The notes: generated by a model not told the origin, from the letters alone. A stretch of DNA of 64,000 bases from Anoplopoma fimbria (GCF_027596085.1 NC_072469.1:14849232-14913231), one strand, 5' to 3'; counted from the first letter of the stretch, positions 47,640-61,459 are shown. Translations and numbers: made by a program.

Positions 47640-48686
47640 TCCTAAGTCTTTACGTAACTCTGCTACCTGCCACCTGCAAAAGTTCTCTGACGACTCTGCA
47701 ATCGTCGGCCTCATCTCCGCCGGTGATGAGAGGGAATACAGAGAACTGAACCAGGACTTCATAGGATGGTGCCGGCGGAACCGCCTCCAGATCAACTCTG
47801 GTAAAACCAAAGAGCTGGTGGTGGACTTCCGCCGGGGAAAACACTGTCCTCCGGAACCAGTGAACATCCAGGGACAGGACATTGAGATTGTGCAATCTTA
47901 TAAGTACCTGGGTGTTCACTTGAACAATAAACTGGACTGGACTAATCATTCAAATGCACTTTACAAAAAGGGTCAGAGCAGACTCTATCTGCTGAGGAGA
48001 CTAAGGTCCTTTGGAGTGCAGGGAGCACTCCTGAAGACCTTTTTTAACTCTGTGGTGGCATCAGCCATTTTTTATGCTGTGGTCTGCTGGAGCAGCAGCA
48101 TCTCAGCAGCAGACAAGAAGAGACTCAACAAGCTTGTCAGGAGGGCCAGCAGTGTGCTGGGGTGTCCACTGGATACGGTGGAGGTGGTGGGAGACAGGAG
48201 GATGATGGCCAAGCTGTCATCCCTGATGAACAACACCTCTCACCCCATGCAGGACACCCTGGCAGCTCTGTGCAGCTCCTTCAGCCACCGGCTGCTTCAC
48301 CCCCGGTGTGTGAAGGAGAGGTACCGCAGGTCCTTCCTTCCTGCTGCTGTCAGGCTGCACAACCAGCTCTGCTCCCAGCAGACCACATGACAATAATAAC
48401 ATGACAATAAAAACCTGTGCAATACATACACATTACACTGTGCAATAATAGTTAAAATAGTTTTTTTTCTGTCTGTAAATATAATATTTCAGTTATTGTT
48501 GATTTTCTACTGTTTTTTATTGCTTATTTAAATACTTGTTTTTTTATTTCATTTTCATTTTTTTCTTGTCTTTCTTTACTATGTCTCTTGTGTGCACTTT
48601 ACCCTATGCTGCTGTAAGCCTGCAAATTTCCCCGCTGCGGGACTAATAAAGGATTATCTTATCTTATCTTATCTTATCTTATCTTA
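47640..48686 (+). mobile_element. 5'-truncated CR1/Rex-like LINE with nearly intact reverse transcriptase C-terminal frame
   Basis: An open frame to 48390 carries reverse transcriptase features in order: FSDDSAIVGLI (the catalytic FADD-type box, with Ser for Ala), GWCRRNRLQINSGKTKELVV with DFRR, SYKYLGVHLNNKLDW, LYLLRRLRSFG, VVCWSSS, RRASSVLG, NNTSHPMQD and, at the end, YRRSFLPAAVRLHNQ. These are the hallmarks of fish non-LTR elements of the CR1/L2/Rex group. The 3' untranslated part ends AATAAAGGATT followed by six ATCTT units (48656-48685), a normal LINE tail. The upstream half of the element is missing. The intact frame suggests a relatively young insertion. No other protein of the element is present. 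Confidence 0.85.
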
Positions 48687-48765
48687 ATTTCTCTGGGCTG
48701 TTGAACAGTTAATGAACGTCGGGGATAAGGTGATCGTGCTTGGTCTCTGGGCCAGGGCAACCTCC

Positions 48766-49268
48766 TGTTCTGTAAAGTGAAGCCAATGCATAAATGTATT
48801 AAGCTGCATTATTTCTACTGGCCAACAGGGGGCGACTCCTCTCGTTGCAAAAAGAACTCAGATTGTATGGAGGTCTACGAGAAAACAACCCTACTTCTAA
48901 CTTGATTTGTTACCTCAGTAAACATTGTAAACATGATATTTTGGTCTTAATCTCTAGTTTTAAGTCTTCTTCAGTACAGCATGATGTTCATTTAGTAAAT
49001 GATGGTCCCATTTAAAGTAAAATAGACCATGAAGTAGGGCATGCTTTAGGGTGGGCTACCTTGTGATTGACAGGTCTCTACCACTACCAGAGCCGTACAC
49101 AGGGTCTCTACCTCACTCCTCTGAAGACCAAATATGGTCACTTCCGTTCACTGGTTGCAAAAAACCAAGATGTCGACATCCAATTTGCCAAACTTGAGGT
49201 TTAAAAACAGCAGTCCACAAATGATGGGGTGATGTCATGATGATTATGTCCACTTTATATATACAGTT
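48766..49268 (-). mobile_element. dispersed non-coding fish repeat, longer copy
   Basis: Read on the minus strand, this segment shares order and wording with the plus-strand segment at 29191-29345: ACTGTATATA..AGTGGAC, CATGAC(A/G)TC, TTTGTGGACTGC, TTTGGCA and ATCTTG(G/T)TTTTT. The block continues through a stretch ending near a CCCCCTGTTGGCC motif. I know this as a very common interspersed sequence of fish genomes, but I cannot assign its class. No coding capacity is seen. Confidence 0.65.
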
Positions 49269-50306
49269 TTTTGAGTATATATTAGCATTATTCCCCAAAA
49301 AAAATTTGTAAAAGTTTTTTTGCTATATCATAGAGCCATATCCATTCCCTGAAAATAAAACAATGGAATCAGCAGCCCCATTATGATGCCCCAACTCGAT
49401 CCTGACTTAGACCAGACTCCCCTCCACACCCAGGCCCTCAAGGAGTTGCTAATCAACAAACCAAACATCCCTCAGTGGGACCAGAAACAGGTCTGCAGCA
49501 GCACCTTCCGTGTAAACACCATTTTGTGTGTTTCTCCATTAAGGCCGGTCCGGAGGTACAGGCTCTCGGAGAAAAGGGGCCATAAATCTCACTCAGCCTG
49601 ATATGTGGCCAAGTCGCTTACGATTAAAAACACCGCTCTGAAAATGTCATGAGCCAGCCAGGAGTGAGGGAAGCTGGAGGCGCGGCCAAGGCGACCTAAG
49701 CATGATACATTTCAGGATTTTGGTTTTGTTTTGAATTGTACACTAAATATGAAAAACCTGTCTCTGTCGGGATAAATTAAGACTTCTCCTAAACCTCTTC
49801 TATACCAACATTAACATGTTGTCCATCAGTAGCTACACGACAAAACTGTGAGTATTGACCCATGTTTCACACACGTGTGTGTAAAGCATGCATTAAAAGA
49901 GTACTCCAGAGAGTTAGCATTGCATTCCTATAACATTATCAGACTCACAATGGACCATTTTTTGTTATTTTTTTCAATAGGATTAAAATGAATGCAGCAG
50001 AACCATAGATATAGTCTTTTTTATTCCGCAGATTCTTCTTCCCACAATGCAACTTGACAGCTGACAATTTGGTTTGATATTTGCATGTGTTATGTTAGTA
50101 GTCGCTAATGGAGTATCATGCTCACTTCTTTCTCACCCACAAACCCAAATCTTTTTCTTTTTCAAATGTATTGTCTTCAACTCAAAACAATGTTGATCTA
50201 AGTGAAATAAATTGAAAAAAATATCATATTTCACACAGACCCCTCTTGAGAAACCAGAGGCTTTATACAACTTTTTTTTTCTTTGTAAAAACAATTATCA
50301 TAACTG

Positions 50307-50509
50307 AGTTTGTCTCAGTTCAAAGTGTCACACCCCAGATCATGAGCAGTCATCCCTTTAGATTTAAACTAACAGTAATGGCCGAGGTAGGGGATCAATC
50401 AGAGGAAATCGGTTTGGACTCCTATCAGGAATTACTTAAAAATGATTGAGGGAAGAGAATGAATGGAGTAAAACAGAGGCAACCCTGTCTCCTAGAAACT
50501 CTGTTTACA
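50307..50509 (+). repeat. 203-bp repeat, copy 1 (direct duplicate of 52355-52557)
   Basis: This is identical to 52355-52557 except for A instead of G at 50339. It contains a short frame starting MAEVGDQSEEIGLDSYQELL and ending four residues later. The edges are abrupt, with unrelated flanks, apart from CAATTACATT shortly after both copies. The nature of the element is unknown. Confidence 0.93.
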
Positions 50510-51674
50510 ACAATTACATTTTAGTATAAATGTGTGAACTGATATATTCCCATTTAGTACAGGCGCAATGTATAGCATGTAAACACCAATTAATATTAAT
50601 TACGGTAATTATGAGACATTGCTACAATAGGGATACGGAGACTAGATAATTCCTGAGAAGACTAACAGCTTATATCAGCTTCTACACTAGATGTTCCACA
50701 GTGGGCAACGTTGTGCTTGCAGAGAAGCTGCTGGATCACTTTATGGCACAAAGACTTTGCTTTCCCCGCGTCTAAAAGCCTAAATTGTCACAGATTTAAT
50801 TGTCACAGCCGATGTGTGAGAGGAAACCGGAGGCTGATGAGCGAGAGAATGGATTCCAGTTTCTGGCAGGTCAGACGGCATCTGACGCATTGGAACTCAT
50901 TCCACCGCAGATTCCAGACAGCACGTACACAAAAATCCATATCGCAAACATTTCAGCCACGAGAATAACTTCTTCCTCTCCGAGCTCTGGACAAAAAAAA
51001 AATCCTCGCTTCGGCTGCTCTGTTCAGCAAAGATGACAAATGCAAACTTCCGCCAGACTTTTTTTCCGGAAAGCTTTCATGATTTATTGGGAGAAAACAG
51101 AAAGTTGTTTGGTGTGTGAGATGAGAGGAGTGCTGCGGGAGGAGCGATATGGGCACTGGTGTGAGGCCTGTGCCGTTCCATGGACGGAGACGTTTCTGGT
51201 TAGAAGCTGCCTGCTGGGAGCCGCCACTGAGCACATATGCTAATCTTAAAAACAGCTCTCACACACAAATCTATTTTCTGCTCAGATACAGTACGCGCAC
51301 AAAAACAGCATGTATGAGGCCAGAGTAGTTTACACGCAACAAGTCAAAGCATATCAGAGAGGCGCTCTCTCCATAACACATAGCAGAGCGACAAAGGCAA
51401 AAACAGAAGGAAAGAACGCAGACGCCCTGCGCTGCTCGGAACTATGGGAAGAACTTTTATTAAGACGGTTTTAGAATCCAGGATGCTAGGAAACAGATGG
51501 TATTGTGATGTGCAGACTCTGTTTTGGATATGCATCCCTCTGATCAGTCACGCAGTATTATGAAAGCGCATGAGGTTTTCATTGAGATTCAAGGCACGGG
51601 ATGATGAGACGGAAGCAGGAGTTTCTTTTCCTTAAAGCATCCTTGCTAGGAATAATGCAGTAATTGGACAACGA

Positions 51675-51725
51675 GGTGGCATAGTGAGTAGGGAGACTTG
51701 TCTTTGCGTCTAACTGATAATGCTG
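51675..51725 (+). mobile_element. possible tRNA-like SINE head remnant
   Basis: GAGGTGGCATAGTGAGTAGG resembles the A-box region of tRNA-derived fish elements (compare TGGCGTAGTGG in the SINE at 39571). No B box follows, so this is weak. Confidence 0.25.
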
Positions 51726-52354
51726 ATCATGACAGCATGTCCAAGAATAATGCTGGTACAGTGTGAAAAGGTGCTGTTTTTAATTGAATATAAAGATGAA
51801 AAAAATTGTGACAAAATTCACTCTATGCTGCTTGTTACATCACATACCACTAGCTTGGCTTCCACAGGGAATTAGCTGGATTGTGTCATGGCAACAAAAA
51901 AAGAGATTGCTTCACATTTCAGAACAGGAAAGGGGTGATGGACTGTCAGTGCAACTTTCTTACAGTTGTGGATGGAAGCAGTGAAAAGTGTCAACTGATG
52001 TCCAAAGTTTCACTGCTCAAGGGTAGTGGCATAACTTGACCCCAACAGTGAGGTATATGGAATGATGAAATGTCCGAGTAACTTTTCAGCAATTGCAGCT
52101 GCATTTGAAGTACTGAAGGTCTGATCATGTGCTGAGAAGTGTGAACTTCTTTTGTCGGTTTCTTCTTTTGCAGTTGTCTGGACACACACATATTCCTGCT
52201 GAAAAAAGAAACTTTGAAGAAAGTACAAGTCTCTCTCATTTTGTGCCGTCAGGCTAAGAAGGAAGTTTGCTAACTTTTTCATTTCTTGACAAGTTTGTTT
52301 TCTCGTGCTTTGGACTTTTTTATCTTGAAGAACCAACCAAAGGACCATGGTCCA

Positions 52355-52557
52355 AGTTTGTCTCAGTTCAAAGTGTCACACCCCAGGTCATGAGCAGTCA
52401 TCCCTTTAGATTTAAACTAACAGTAATGGCCGAGGTAGGGGATCAATCAGAGGAAATCGGTTTGGACTCCTATCAGGAATTACTTAAAAATGATTGAGGG
52501 AAGAGAATGAATGGAGTAAAACAGAGGCAACCCTGTCTCCTAGAAACTCTGTTTACA
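52355..52557 (+). repeat. 203-bp repeat, copy 2
   Basis: This is the direct repeat partner of 50307-50509, offset by exactly 2048 bp, with one mismatch (G at 52387) and no gaps. The near identity means a recent duplication or two insertions of one young element. Confidence 0.93.
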
Positions 52558-55500
52558 TACTACTTAATTGTTTTACCAATTACATTGGGGTGGTAAAAGT
52601 AATTGCTGCTTAGATTATGTTCACAGCAGGCAATGTGTTCTTTTTGAGTGAATGAAGTTTGTGCTTCACCAAAGTCAGGGAGGTGGGTTTTATAGACACA
52701 GAAGTTTGTGGTTTGTATCCCAATTACCTTGTGTAGTTTGGTTTGGGAAACAAAAGCACTTTGGTTTAGGTAAGTGAAGGATTTTCTTTTTGATTCAATT
52801 TTAATTAATACGTTGTCTCTCATGAACTTTGGACATGATCTTCCCCCAACCTTACCCAAGCTCCGACTGTGCCTAAACAGTAAAGAAGTTTAGCAGCTGT
52901 GATAAATCGATACTGTGTTGTAAATATTTTGGAGGAAAACTATTTAAATATGTTGTCAGGGAACGTTTAATGATACGTTCACAACCAACTCTTTTGGCAA
53001 CTTTCTAGATATGTTAATTAACCACATTTCCTCATTATGTTAATAGAAAAGTGAATTCAAGGTTTCCTCCTAAATGTAACTTTGCAAATTAGATGTAAAA
53101 AAACACTGGATACTCTCCATTAGAGATGTAGTCATTTCAATGACTTCAGTCCCACAGTTTGTTTGAAAGATTGAAAAGTTTAAAAAATAAAAGATTGAAA
53201 AGTTTAAAGTAAAAAAGTGGAAAAGATGTCTGAATCAGCAGGGTGTTAGCTTGCTGACAGTGCAACTTTAACCTAGTTGCCCTAAAATGAGAAGGGACCC
53301 ACAATTGAGCTGGGGATCTCCTGATCTACAAAATCTATCAAAATCTCTCCCAAGCCTCACTATGGAGACACTATGAGTCAGCTGGTTGTGGGTTTGAGCT
53401 CTGCTACTGGACTAAATTCCACATGACAAAGACAATCTGGGCCGGCAGGCTTTAGGAAGTGGTGAGGAAATTCAACCTCTCTTTTCAACCTGCATCTGCT
53501 CTGCCAGAACAAGAAACTAAAAACCAAACCAGCTCCAGGGTTTCTTCCTTCAGCTGAGTGCTACAAGTCCGTGTAGAGGGTTGAAAATGAAAGGAGACTT
53601 TCCTCATGGCGATCAATAAAGTGCTATTATTGTTAATACAAATGTGATGCCATGACAATCACAAAGAGTCAATCACAAAGAGTCAAGGAAATCTTCTCAC
53701 GCAAGATGTGATTATTAGGGAGTTTGCTGCAGTCGTGGAGTTATTATTTTTGTTTTTTTTCACTCATGTTTTTCTGCTGCTTCCTGTAGGTCAATGAAAG
53801 CATCTCAACATGTATCAATAATTTATAGTTCTAATCTATGCCTTAGGATAAGAAGCAGTTTTTTTCCAGACCCAGAACTTCAGTCCATTATACCAACATG
53901 TGGTTTCTAAACATTTGCTTGGGTAGCATAGAGGAAGTCTGCCGAGTAGTCGCTGCACACTGTCAAATGAATTTGCCACTAATGTCCAAATGGCTGACAG
54001 AGACCATTCCATGAGAAGAAACATAAATCAAGCAGAGTATGCGAAAATGTTTTGCTTTGATCAAAGCTGCGATTGCGAGCCAAAGTAAGTACTCTGAGAA
54101 TGATCATGTTTGCGGGAAATTGGGAATGTGCTAGTGGAGTGTTCTGGGATTTCCACAGGGCTCTGGGGTGGATTGTATCTTTTGGATCTGATGAAAAACA
54201 GGAAGGAGGAGAGTAGGGGGATGAGAAACATTCTGTAGCTGTGGCTGAGAGGATGCATTTTTCTCTCTCTCTCTCTCTCATAAGCAAGTTGTAGCACCAG
54301 TTTCATTAGTATTTGAGAAGAAACAAACATTCACAAACATTAATTGTGTGGAGTGTGCAGCAAAATTAATCCTGTCCCAGTGTTGTGAGATCATCTCAAC
54401 TGATATGAGTGTAAATCAACTTGTTTCAATAATTTCCTTAGATGTTAATTAAATGATTTGTGGCTGATACACCATGTTATTGTGGACTATTTCCGCAGCA
54501 TGTCGACATGTGTCTATTTCTATGTGTGAGTGCTCATTTGCGAACACATGCACCTTTAATAATGAAAACAATTAACGTGCTTTCTCTTGCATGCACGCGA
54601 CAATGCTCCCAGGTTGCTTACATGTACGCATTTGCTTGTGTGAATGTCTGGATGCATTAGGTGTGTGTGTGTGTGAACACGCCTGTTTTACAGCCACATG
54701 TGGCTGCCAGCATGTGCCCGCACATGCCTCTGAGTGCTTCCCTCACATGTGCTTTGAAGCAGACAAACTTCACAGGTGACCTCCCCGTGGAAGACAATGA
54801 AGCAGATGGGTGCAGGAGCGAGAGAGGGTGGAGGCCTCGTACAAAGGGACTAATGAAGAGGGTGGAGGAGTCGGGGGGTTGTTTGCAGGTCCACTGGGAT
54901 GAAGAGCCCGGACACAAAGGGATGCTAAACACTCCCAACCCTTTGAGGACTTATCGTGCTGAGACCAGGAGGCATTGCCCTTGGCCAATTTGACCCTATT
55001 TGACATGTCATTCACAATGTAAACCAACCACAGAGGTTCTCACCAGCCAATGACAGTTACAGAGTGAGACAAGGATTTTCAGTTTCAAACACTTTTTGCT
55101 TTAGCATCTTTGTACATTTATAGTTAAATAAAATATTTATATATTTGAATTTTGAGGAGGTATTAAAACATGAGTAATGGATCAATTTATACTGGGATAT
55201 AATCATTATAAATGTTTCAGTCATGTGGTCTAAAATAAAGCCTAAACTATTTAAAATATTTTTTCATATTATCTTTGTTTTAATTTTTGTTTTGGTAAAG
55301 AAATACTTTGCAAGTGTATTACCCGTATAAGAGGAACTGCTGATGTGCAGTGATTTTCAGGTTGGTTTTTTTTTAGTTAAATAATTGCACTTCAGCACAA
55401 CTGGCTCTGATTAAAAGTTATGCTAGTAAAATGCTGACTGAAACTACAAGCAAGTTTCTGTTGGTTGTTCTCCTTGATCAGATGGAGGAAAACAAACAAA

Positions 55501-56315
55501 AGCAAGCAGAATCATTTGGAAGGGGAAAGGGGAGAGAAATATAAGACCAGTGTAATGACTCCAAGTTAAATGATTCTGTGTCTGTTGAACTTACGAAGCC
55601 CCTTCGGTAGGGATGAATGAGCAACTCTGAGACAGAGAAACAGACAAAGAGTAAAATAATTGTTCATCAATGACACGAGGGACCTCTAATGAAGACCTCA
55701 AACTCTGATTTTGTTATTGAATTGTTGTTAAAAATGTTGTCACTTAACAACGAAAGTGCTTTGTGATATTTTCAGTGGTCACAAAATGAGTAAAAGATAT
55801 CCTATAGCATCTCCTCTTTCTTCATCTGAAGGAAAAACAAGACAAAGTAAAGCTTACATAACTCTGTCAACTCTGCAACCAAACACTTCCTGTCTCTGCA
55901 GAGTCTCATCCCCGATATTATCACTCAAAGTGGTGCCGTTGTGAGCAGGAATTTATGTCAACACTGTAAATATGTTAGCATTTACAAAGTGGATAAACAA
56001 GCTGTACATTAAGAGGTCTCTGAGAAATCAGAAGTGGATGAGGATGCCATATGTTAGATGGTGACAGGCAGACACATAATTCTGCTAAATGTCCCTCTGC
56101 TGAGTGTCTGAGATGACACCAGAGTCAGCGCAAACAAACTCTGGCTCCCTTCCCATGCTCCCTGTCACGGGGTTACGGCCAGCCACCATTTGAGTGTATT
56201 TCTGCATGTCAGAAAGTGTCAATGACTTTGTCCACCAATCGAGACCTTACTGTCTCTGTGTGGCCTGTAGAATTGATCTCAGCCCAGCTCTGGAAGAAAT
56301 AAAGCAGTCCACAAA

Positions 56316-56454
<139 letters not shown>

Positions 56455-56754
56455 CTCCCCATGATTCAGCTGTCCAGCTATGGCTTTATTGAGATCCTGG
56501 CAGAAGTAATAATAGGAATATTGCTGGTAGCACATTCCCAGCGGTGCTGAGTGGAGACTTTTACCACTCCAAGCACTTCACACTTCATTACCAAAACACT
56601 GTCTTCACCATTTAACAGTACCAGCCGCTGCAATAATTAGCTATAACAAGCCCTGGATGCTATTATGATAGAATGAGTGTTTTTATGACTAATATTCCCA
56701 GTGACTGTGAACTGAACCCCCACTCCTCGGCAGTTTAAAGACCCACCCTGGGCA

Positions 56755-56757
<3 letters not shown>

Positions 56758-56795
<38 letters not shown>

Positions 56796-56809
56796 CTCTC
56801 CCTCTACAA
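56758..56809. repeat. (CT)n microsatellite
   Basis: CT units with two CC interruptions. Confidence 0.95.
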
Positions 56810-58461
56810 GCGCGAAAATGATTAAGAGTTGACATAACTAATAGCCTCTCCACTAACTCAGGTAGAGGAAGGCAGTTCAGAGTCTCACGAGGACCGGTGG
56901 GTTTAAAAGTGCTTTCAGCTTTGCTAATGATGAGCTTGCTAACGTACTCTACTGCTGAGTGCGTACTCAACTCTGAAGCTACTTTGAGAGGCGTGATGCA
57001 CATTTGGAGCGGTTGTGGACCGTTGTTGAAGAAGAGTTGAGTAGATCTATGAGGGGCCACCATGACATAGACACATCCATCCTCTCCTTTATATTTATAT
57101 ACACTACACTGGCAAAACAATAATTCCATGGCCAAGACTATTGTAAATGCTTCCTGATTGGTCCATTGGAATAATAGTGCTTTTCTTACATATCTACAAA
57201 TAACACGGCTTTTTGATTTGGTTAAATCAGAGCTAAATAAATCTTTTTGCTGGATAGGCCTGTCATGGCAATTGATAGTGTCCCAGCACTGCAGAGATGG
57301 AAAGAGAAACATGGAGTCCTGAAAAAAAGCCTATGTCATCACCAAAAGCCAAATCTAAAAGAGAGAAAGAAAAAGAAACAAAGAAGAAATATGGCTTGTT
57401 TCTTGGCAACTCTATTGCCTGTCACAATAAAAAAATTCTGCTGTTTTGTTTTTGGAGACACCAGCTTTACAGAGGTAGATGGTGGCGAAGAGTGTAAGTT
57501 CTCCACTGCTAATTTTGTTGCTATAAAACATTGCACCATGTAGCCCATTAGCCAAACGTCAGTGTACCCAAAACTGGATTACCAACCAGCCCCTAAAGAA
57601 GTTCAAGCACCATGGGAGGGTACTACGGTATTGTAGCAATTAGGCATCAGTGCCTATACAACAATGTCGTCCTGGGCCTTGTCCAATGTACTGTAAATTG
57701 AGGCTATAATTGTTCAAACAAATTTATGTCATTTTCCAAGATTCTGAGAACTTTGCTGAAAGGGAAAGGATGTAGTGGGAGACAGACACAGCCGACGTGA
57801 GAGGGTTAACCATCAGACAGGAGCAATCAGTAGATGCGCACTGCCATCGTTATCAATTCTGTGATTCATCTGATATCTAAGCCCCTAGATCGCACTGCAT
57901 CACCTGCTCACTGCTGAAGTGAGAGATTGAAGAGGTAGTTCTGTACCAGAGAGAGTTAAGAGAGAGAGAGGGCAGATGAGAATGATAAGTATCAGTGCCT
58001 TCTATCGGGCCTAGCTGCATGTGGTTCCAAACCTAAACCTGGTAGTTTATCTATAATTGACAATCACTGCCTTTGGAAGTCACCCAAACCCAATGGGACA
58101 GTCCACGATGGGGAAGGCAGTCCACTTCTTAAGCCTTAAATCTGAGATGGAGATCTCTTAAAGAAAAATATGCTGAAGAATAATTCCATACACTATCTCA
58201 GACATTAGTTCTTGTGTCTACGAGAAGTTATGTCTTAAGTGAGCTGCTTTGTGTTTTAATGGCGAGTTTGGTGAGGCAATCATGCTAACCTACATGTCAC
58301 TGTCTACACTTCTGTTGTGTGTTGTCAGTGCGTCACTGTGCCTCTCCTCTTCTGTAGTGACTTTTATATGGCCTTGGCTGGCGGCAGGGAGCCTCCTCTG
58401 TGGCAGCCCACTAAGCCAAATTGATTATATAAAGGCCCTCCTCTTCGAAGGTGTGTGTCGT

Positions 58462-58473
58462 CCCCCCCCCCCC

Positions 58474-58509
<36 letters not shown>
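58462..58509. repeat. C-run followed by (CA)n
   Basis: About 14 C residues, then about 16 CA units. Confidence 0.95.
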
Positions 58510-58512
<3 letters not shown>

Positions 58513-59502
58513 ACAATCTCTCTAATGGCCTCCCAGCAACCCTGTCATCACAGAGATTCAAGGACCAAGGGAGCGGAGATTCAAGGACCACAGGACCAGG
58601 TCAGTGGAGGAATGGACCGTCCAATCACCGCATTGGTCTTCTTTAGGACTAAAAGAGCCAGAGAGCGAGGTTTGTCTTGGCTGGAGTTGACATTTGTAAA
58701 AGTGCTCACAGTGTAACTGTCAAAAGGACAAGTTTTCTATAGAAGTTTTAGTTTGGGCCCATCATGGAACTATCATTGCAATCACTATGATCTTCTGTTG
58801 AGTGTTTTTAAACCACTCCACATCAATGTCAGGGTAGTTTTAACCTCGCTCAATAGCACTTGAGCTGCTCCCATTTTTTGATTGTGTATCCTGAGCAATG
58901 GCCATTGAGCCTAAAAATACTAAGGATAAACCCCCAACAGTGAAGTAAAAATCACATAATTGTACTTATCTCTGAAGGTCAAGCTGAAGGAAGACACTCC
59001 AATGCTAGAGTCAATGCCAAAAACATTGATTCTGTGATCTGTTGACTACCCCTTTCAAACATATAAGTATGTGTAGGGACGTGATTCACATTGATCTTTG
59101 GGAATTGTCCTTAGGGCAGTAAACGTATGATGTCTTCAAAAGCCAACAGCCAAGATTCAATGCTGTAGATTAAGCTGTGTGGAGGTGAGAAAGGAGCCAA
59201 GGACTGACACAATCACTTTTCAAGTTAATAACCTTGATCATTAATAACAATCAGACTTTCTATAAAGGGGCAACATTATCCCCATATTTATACGATACCT
59301 TCCACTGTGGCCAGCTGGAACAACTATCCTTGTGACATTGCTCTATGTTGTTTTCCATACCAGTCTTCTCCATTTGTTCAGTTATGTTTGTTCACAGGCG
59401 GAACAAATAAGGCCATTACTAGTGGACTTTGTTATTTGGCACATCTTCCCTCTAGTTATTTACTTCCATTAATTTCAGCCTTAAAGAGGTATTGAAATCG
59501 GT

Positions 59503-59585
59503 GACCCCATAGCCGAGTGGTTTGGGCGCATACCTCAATCTAATTGCCAGTTATATAAAGTCAACCCTGGTTCGAATTACAAAAT
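59503..59585 (+). mobile_element. tRNA-like relic (SINE head or tRNA pseudogene)
   Basis: CCATAGCCGAGTGGTTTGGG resembles the D-arm/A box of a serine or leucine type tRNA, and CTGGTTCGAATTAC resembles a T-loop/B box, about 55 bp apart. The closing acceptor stem is not convincing. It is a relic rather than a working tRNA gene. Confidence 0.5.
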
Positions 59586-61395
59586 CCCTGTAATACCTTT
59601 TGAGCAACAAAGAATAGAACATTCAAACTCAAAGCTACAAGTAACATCAAGGTCCAGTGTTAATTTAAAGTTTCACAAATTTTCTCTTCTGAAAAATTTG
59701 AATTTAGTGGTGAGTAGAGGCAGAGGCAGCTCCGGCATCCGTATAATTACGTGGAAATTACATTCATTATTGTAATTTACATCTCATCTCCAATCCAATT
59801 ATTAGCTGTTTGACCTGCACGGCACATGTTAGCATGGAAATCTAAAATGGGCTCCCAAGACGGAGGCAAGGGAGGGGTGGAGGACAGAAAGAAAGCGAGA
59901 GGCAGAGTTTGGGACTTTGGGAGTTGTAGGAGGGGAAAAAACAATCAATATGGCTCTAAAAGATGATGATTTTAAATAGCCATAATTCTCTGCCTCAGAG
60001 CACAGCTGCCAAGGGCGCCGCAGCAACGCTTTGATGTCTGATATGCAATATTGCTGCCAGTAATTTGCTCATCTGCATCTCTGGAGGGACCATCGCCTGT
60101 CTTGTTCATCTGGCTGAGTATGTGTTTCCAGTCAGTCTGTCTGTCTGTCTGTCTGGCTGTCTCTCAATTTCTTTAAATTGTTGTCCACTACACGCATATA
60201 CAACTTGTGAGGTACTTCTGGAGTGGAGTAGAATAAGGAACTTGTAAGTGGGAAAGAATCAGTGAAGAATCTCATAGTCTCTGAGGAACAAACATATCCT
60301 GTAAACAATGCAATCTCACTTGTATCTTGCTGGTAATGCTGCACTTATGTAAACTACCACGTAACAAAACATATCATCGTCCTTACCTGACTGACTGATC
60401 GGCTGTAGCTCCAGCCCCTTGTCTCTCTATCCTAACTATTTTCTTCACTGTTATTATCTTTGATAAATTGCTACAGACATACCCATCACCGTGAGAGACA
60501 CATTGTGTAGGAAGCAATCAGTTGCCCTGTTTTGCCGCAATCTCGTCATTGTATTTCTTGAATGCGAAACCTACAATTTACAGGGCTTGCGAGGGACAAG
60601 CTGAGAAGTAGGTGTTCGTGTGGGTGGGTAGGACAGCGCTTTCATAAGCTCTCCATTGTGGTCGCAATATGAGCTAAAGATCAAACTATTATTTAACTTT
60701 TAATTCCTTACTTTATGAATTCATTCATCAATAACTTAAATTCTATGACGGTCAAAAATTCACACTTTATTTGCCTGAATCCATGAACACACATGGTCGC
60801 CTGGCTTGCTCAGCTTATGTCACCATATATTATGGAGCTACCGTAAAGTAAATGGTACATTCTTCTCAAGCTGATTGATGCATGCATATGAGTATAAGAC
60901 ATACCAAGCAATTCATTTAGCAATGGACAAGTGATGGTTCTTTTTTTTAAGCTTGTGGCGGGGATGATAGGCTTGTCATCTGATTTGATACCATCATGAT
61001 ACTTTTGTGCCGACGGGATATGTATTGTGATTTTTAAGTCTTGCGATTATACAAGTGTTGTAATTCGATATTACAATTTATAGCAATTTTTGTTTCCTTT
61101 TTTACCTCTAGACCATAGGAAAAAGTTAAATCACACACTTCTTGGGACTTTACATTTGGAAAATCTCTAAATTTATACAATAAAAAGGTCAAACGTTCAG
61201 GATTTTTACGTAGTCAAGGATGTCCAGAGATCAAATATATAAGTGTCATCATTTTTTTTCTATCATGTTTATTTATTGCTGTGGGTAGTGTAGAACTATC
61301 CATCCATTTACTTCACATCCATTTCATTCTATTTAAGAAAATACCATCTTGTTTGGATGATCTGGCTGGATTATTTGTTTACCGTGAATTGATTA

Positions 61396-61408
61396 CAGAG
61401 AGAGAGAC

Positions 61409-61449
<41 letters not shown>

Positions 61450-61459
61450 GAGAGAGAGC
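61396..61459. repeat. (GA)n microsatellite
   Basis: GA units with ACAGG and AT interruptions. Confidence 0.95.
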
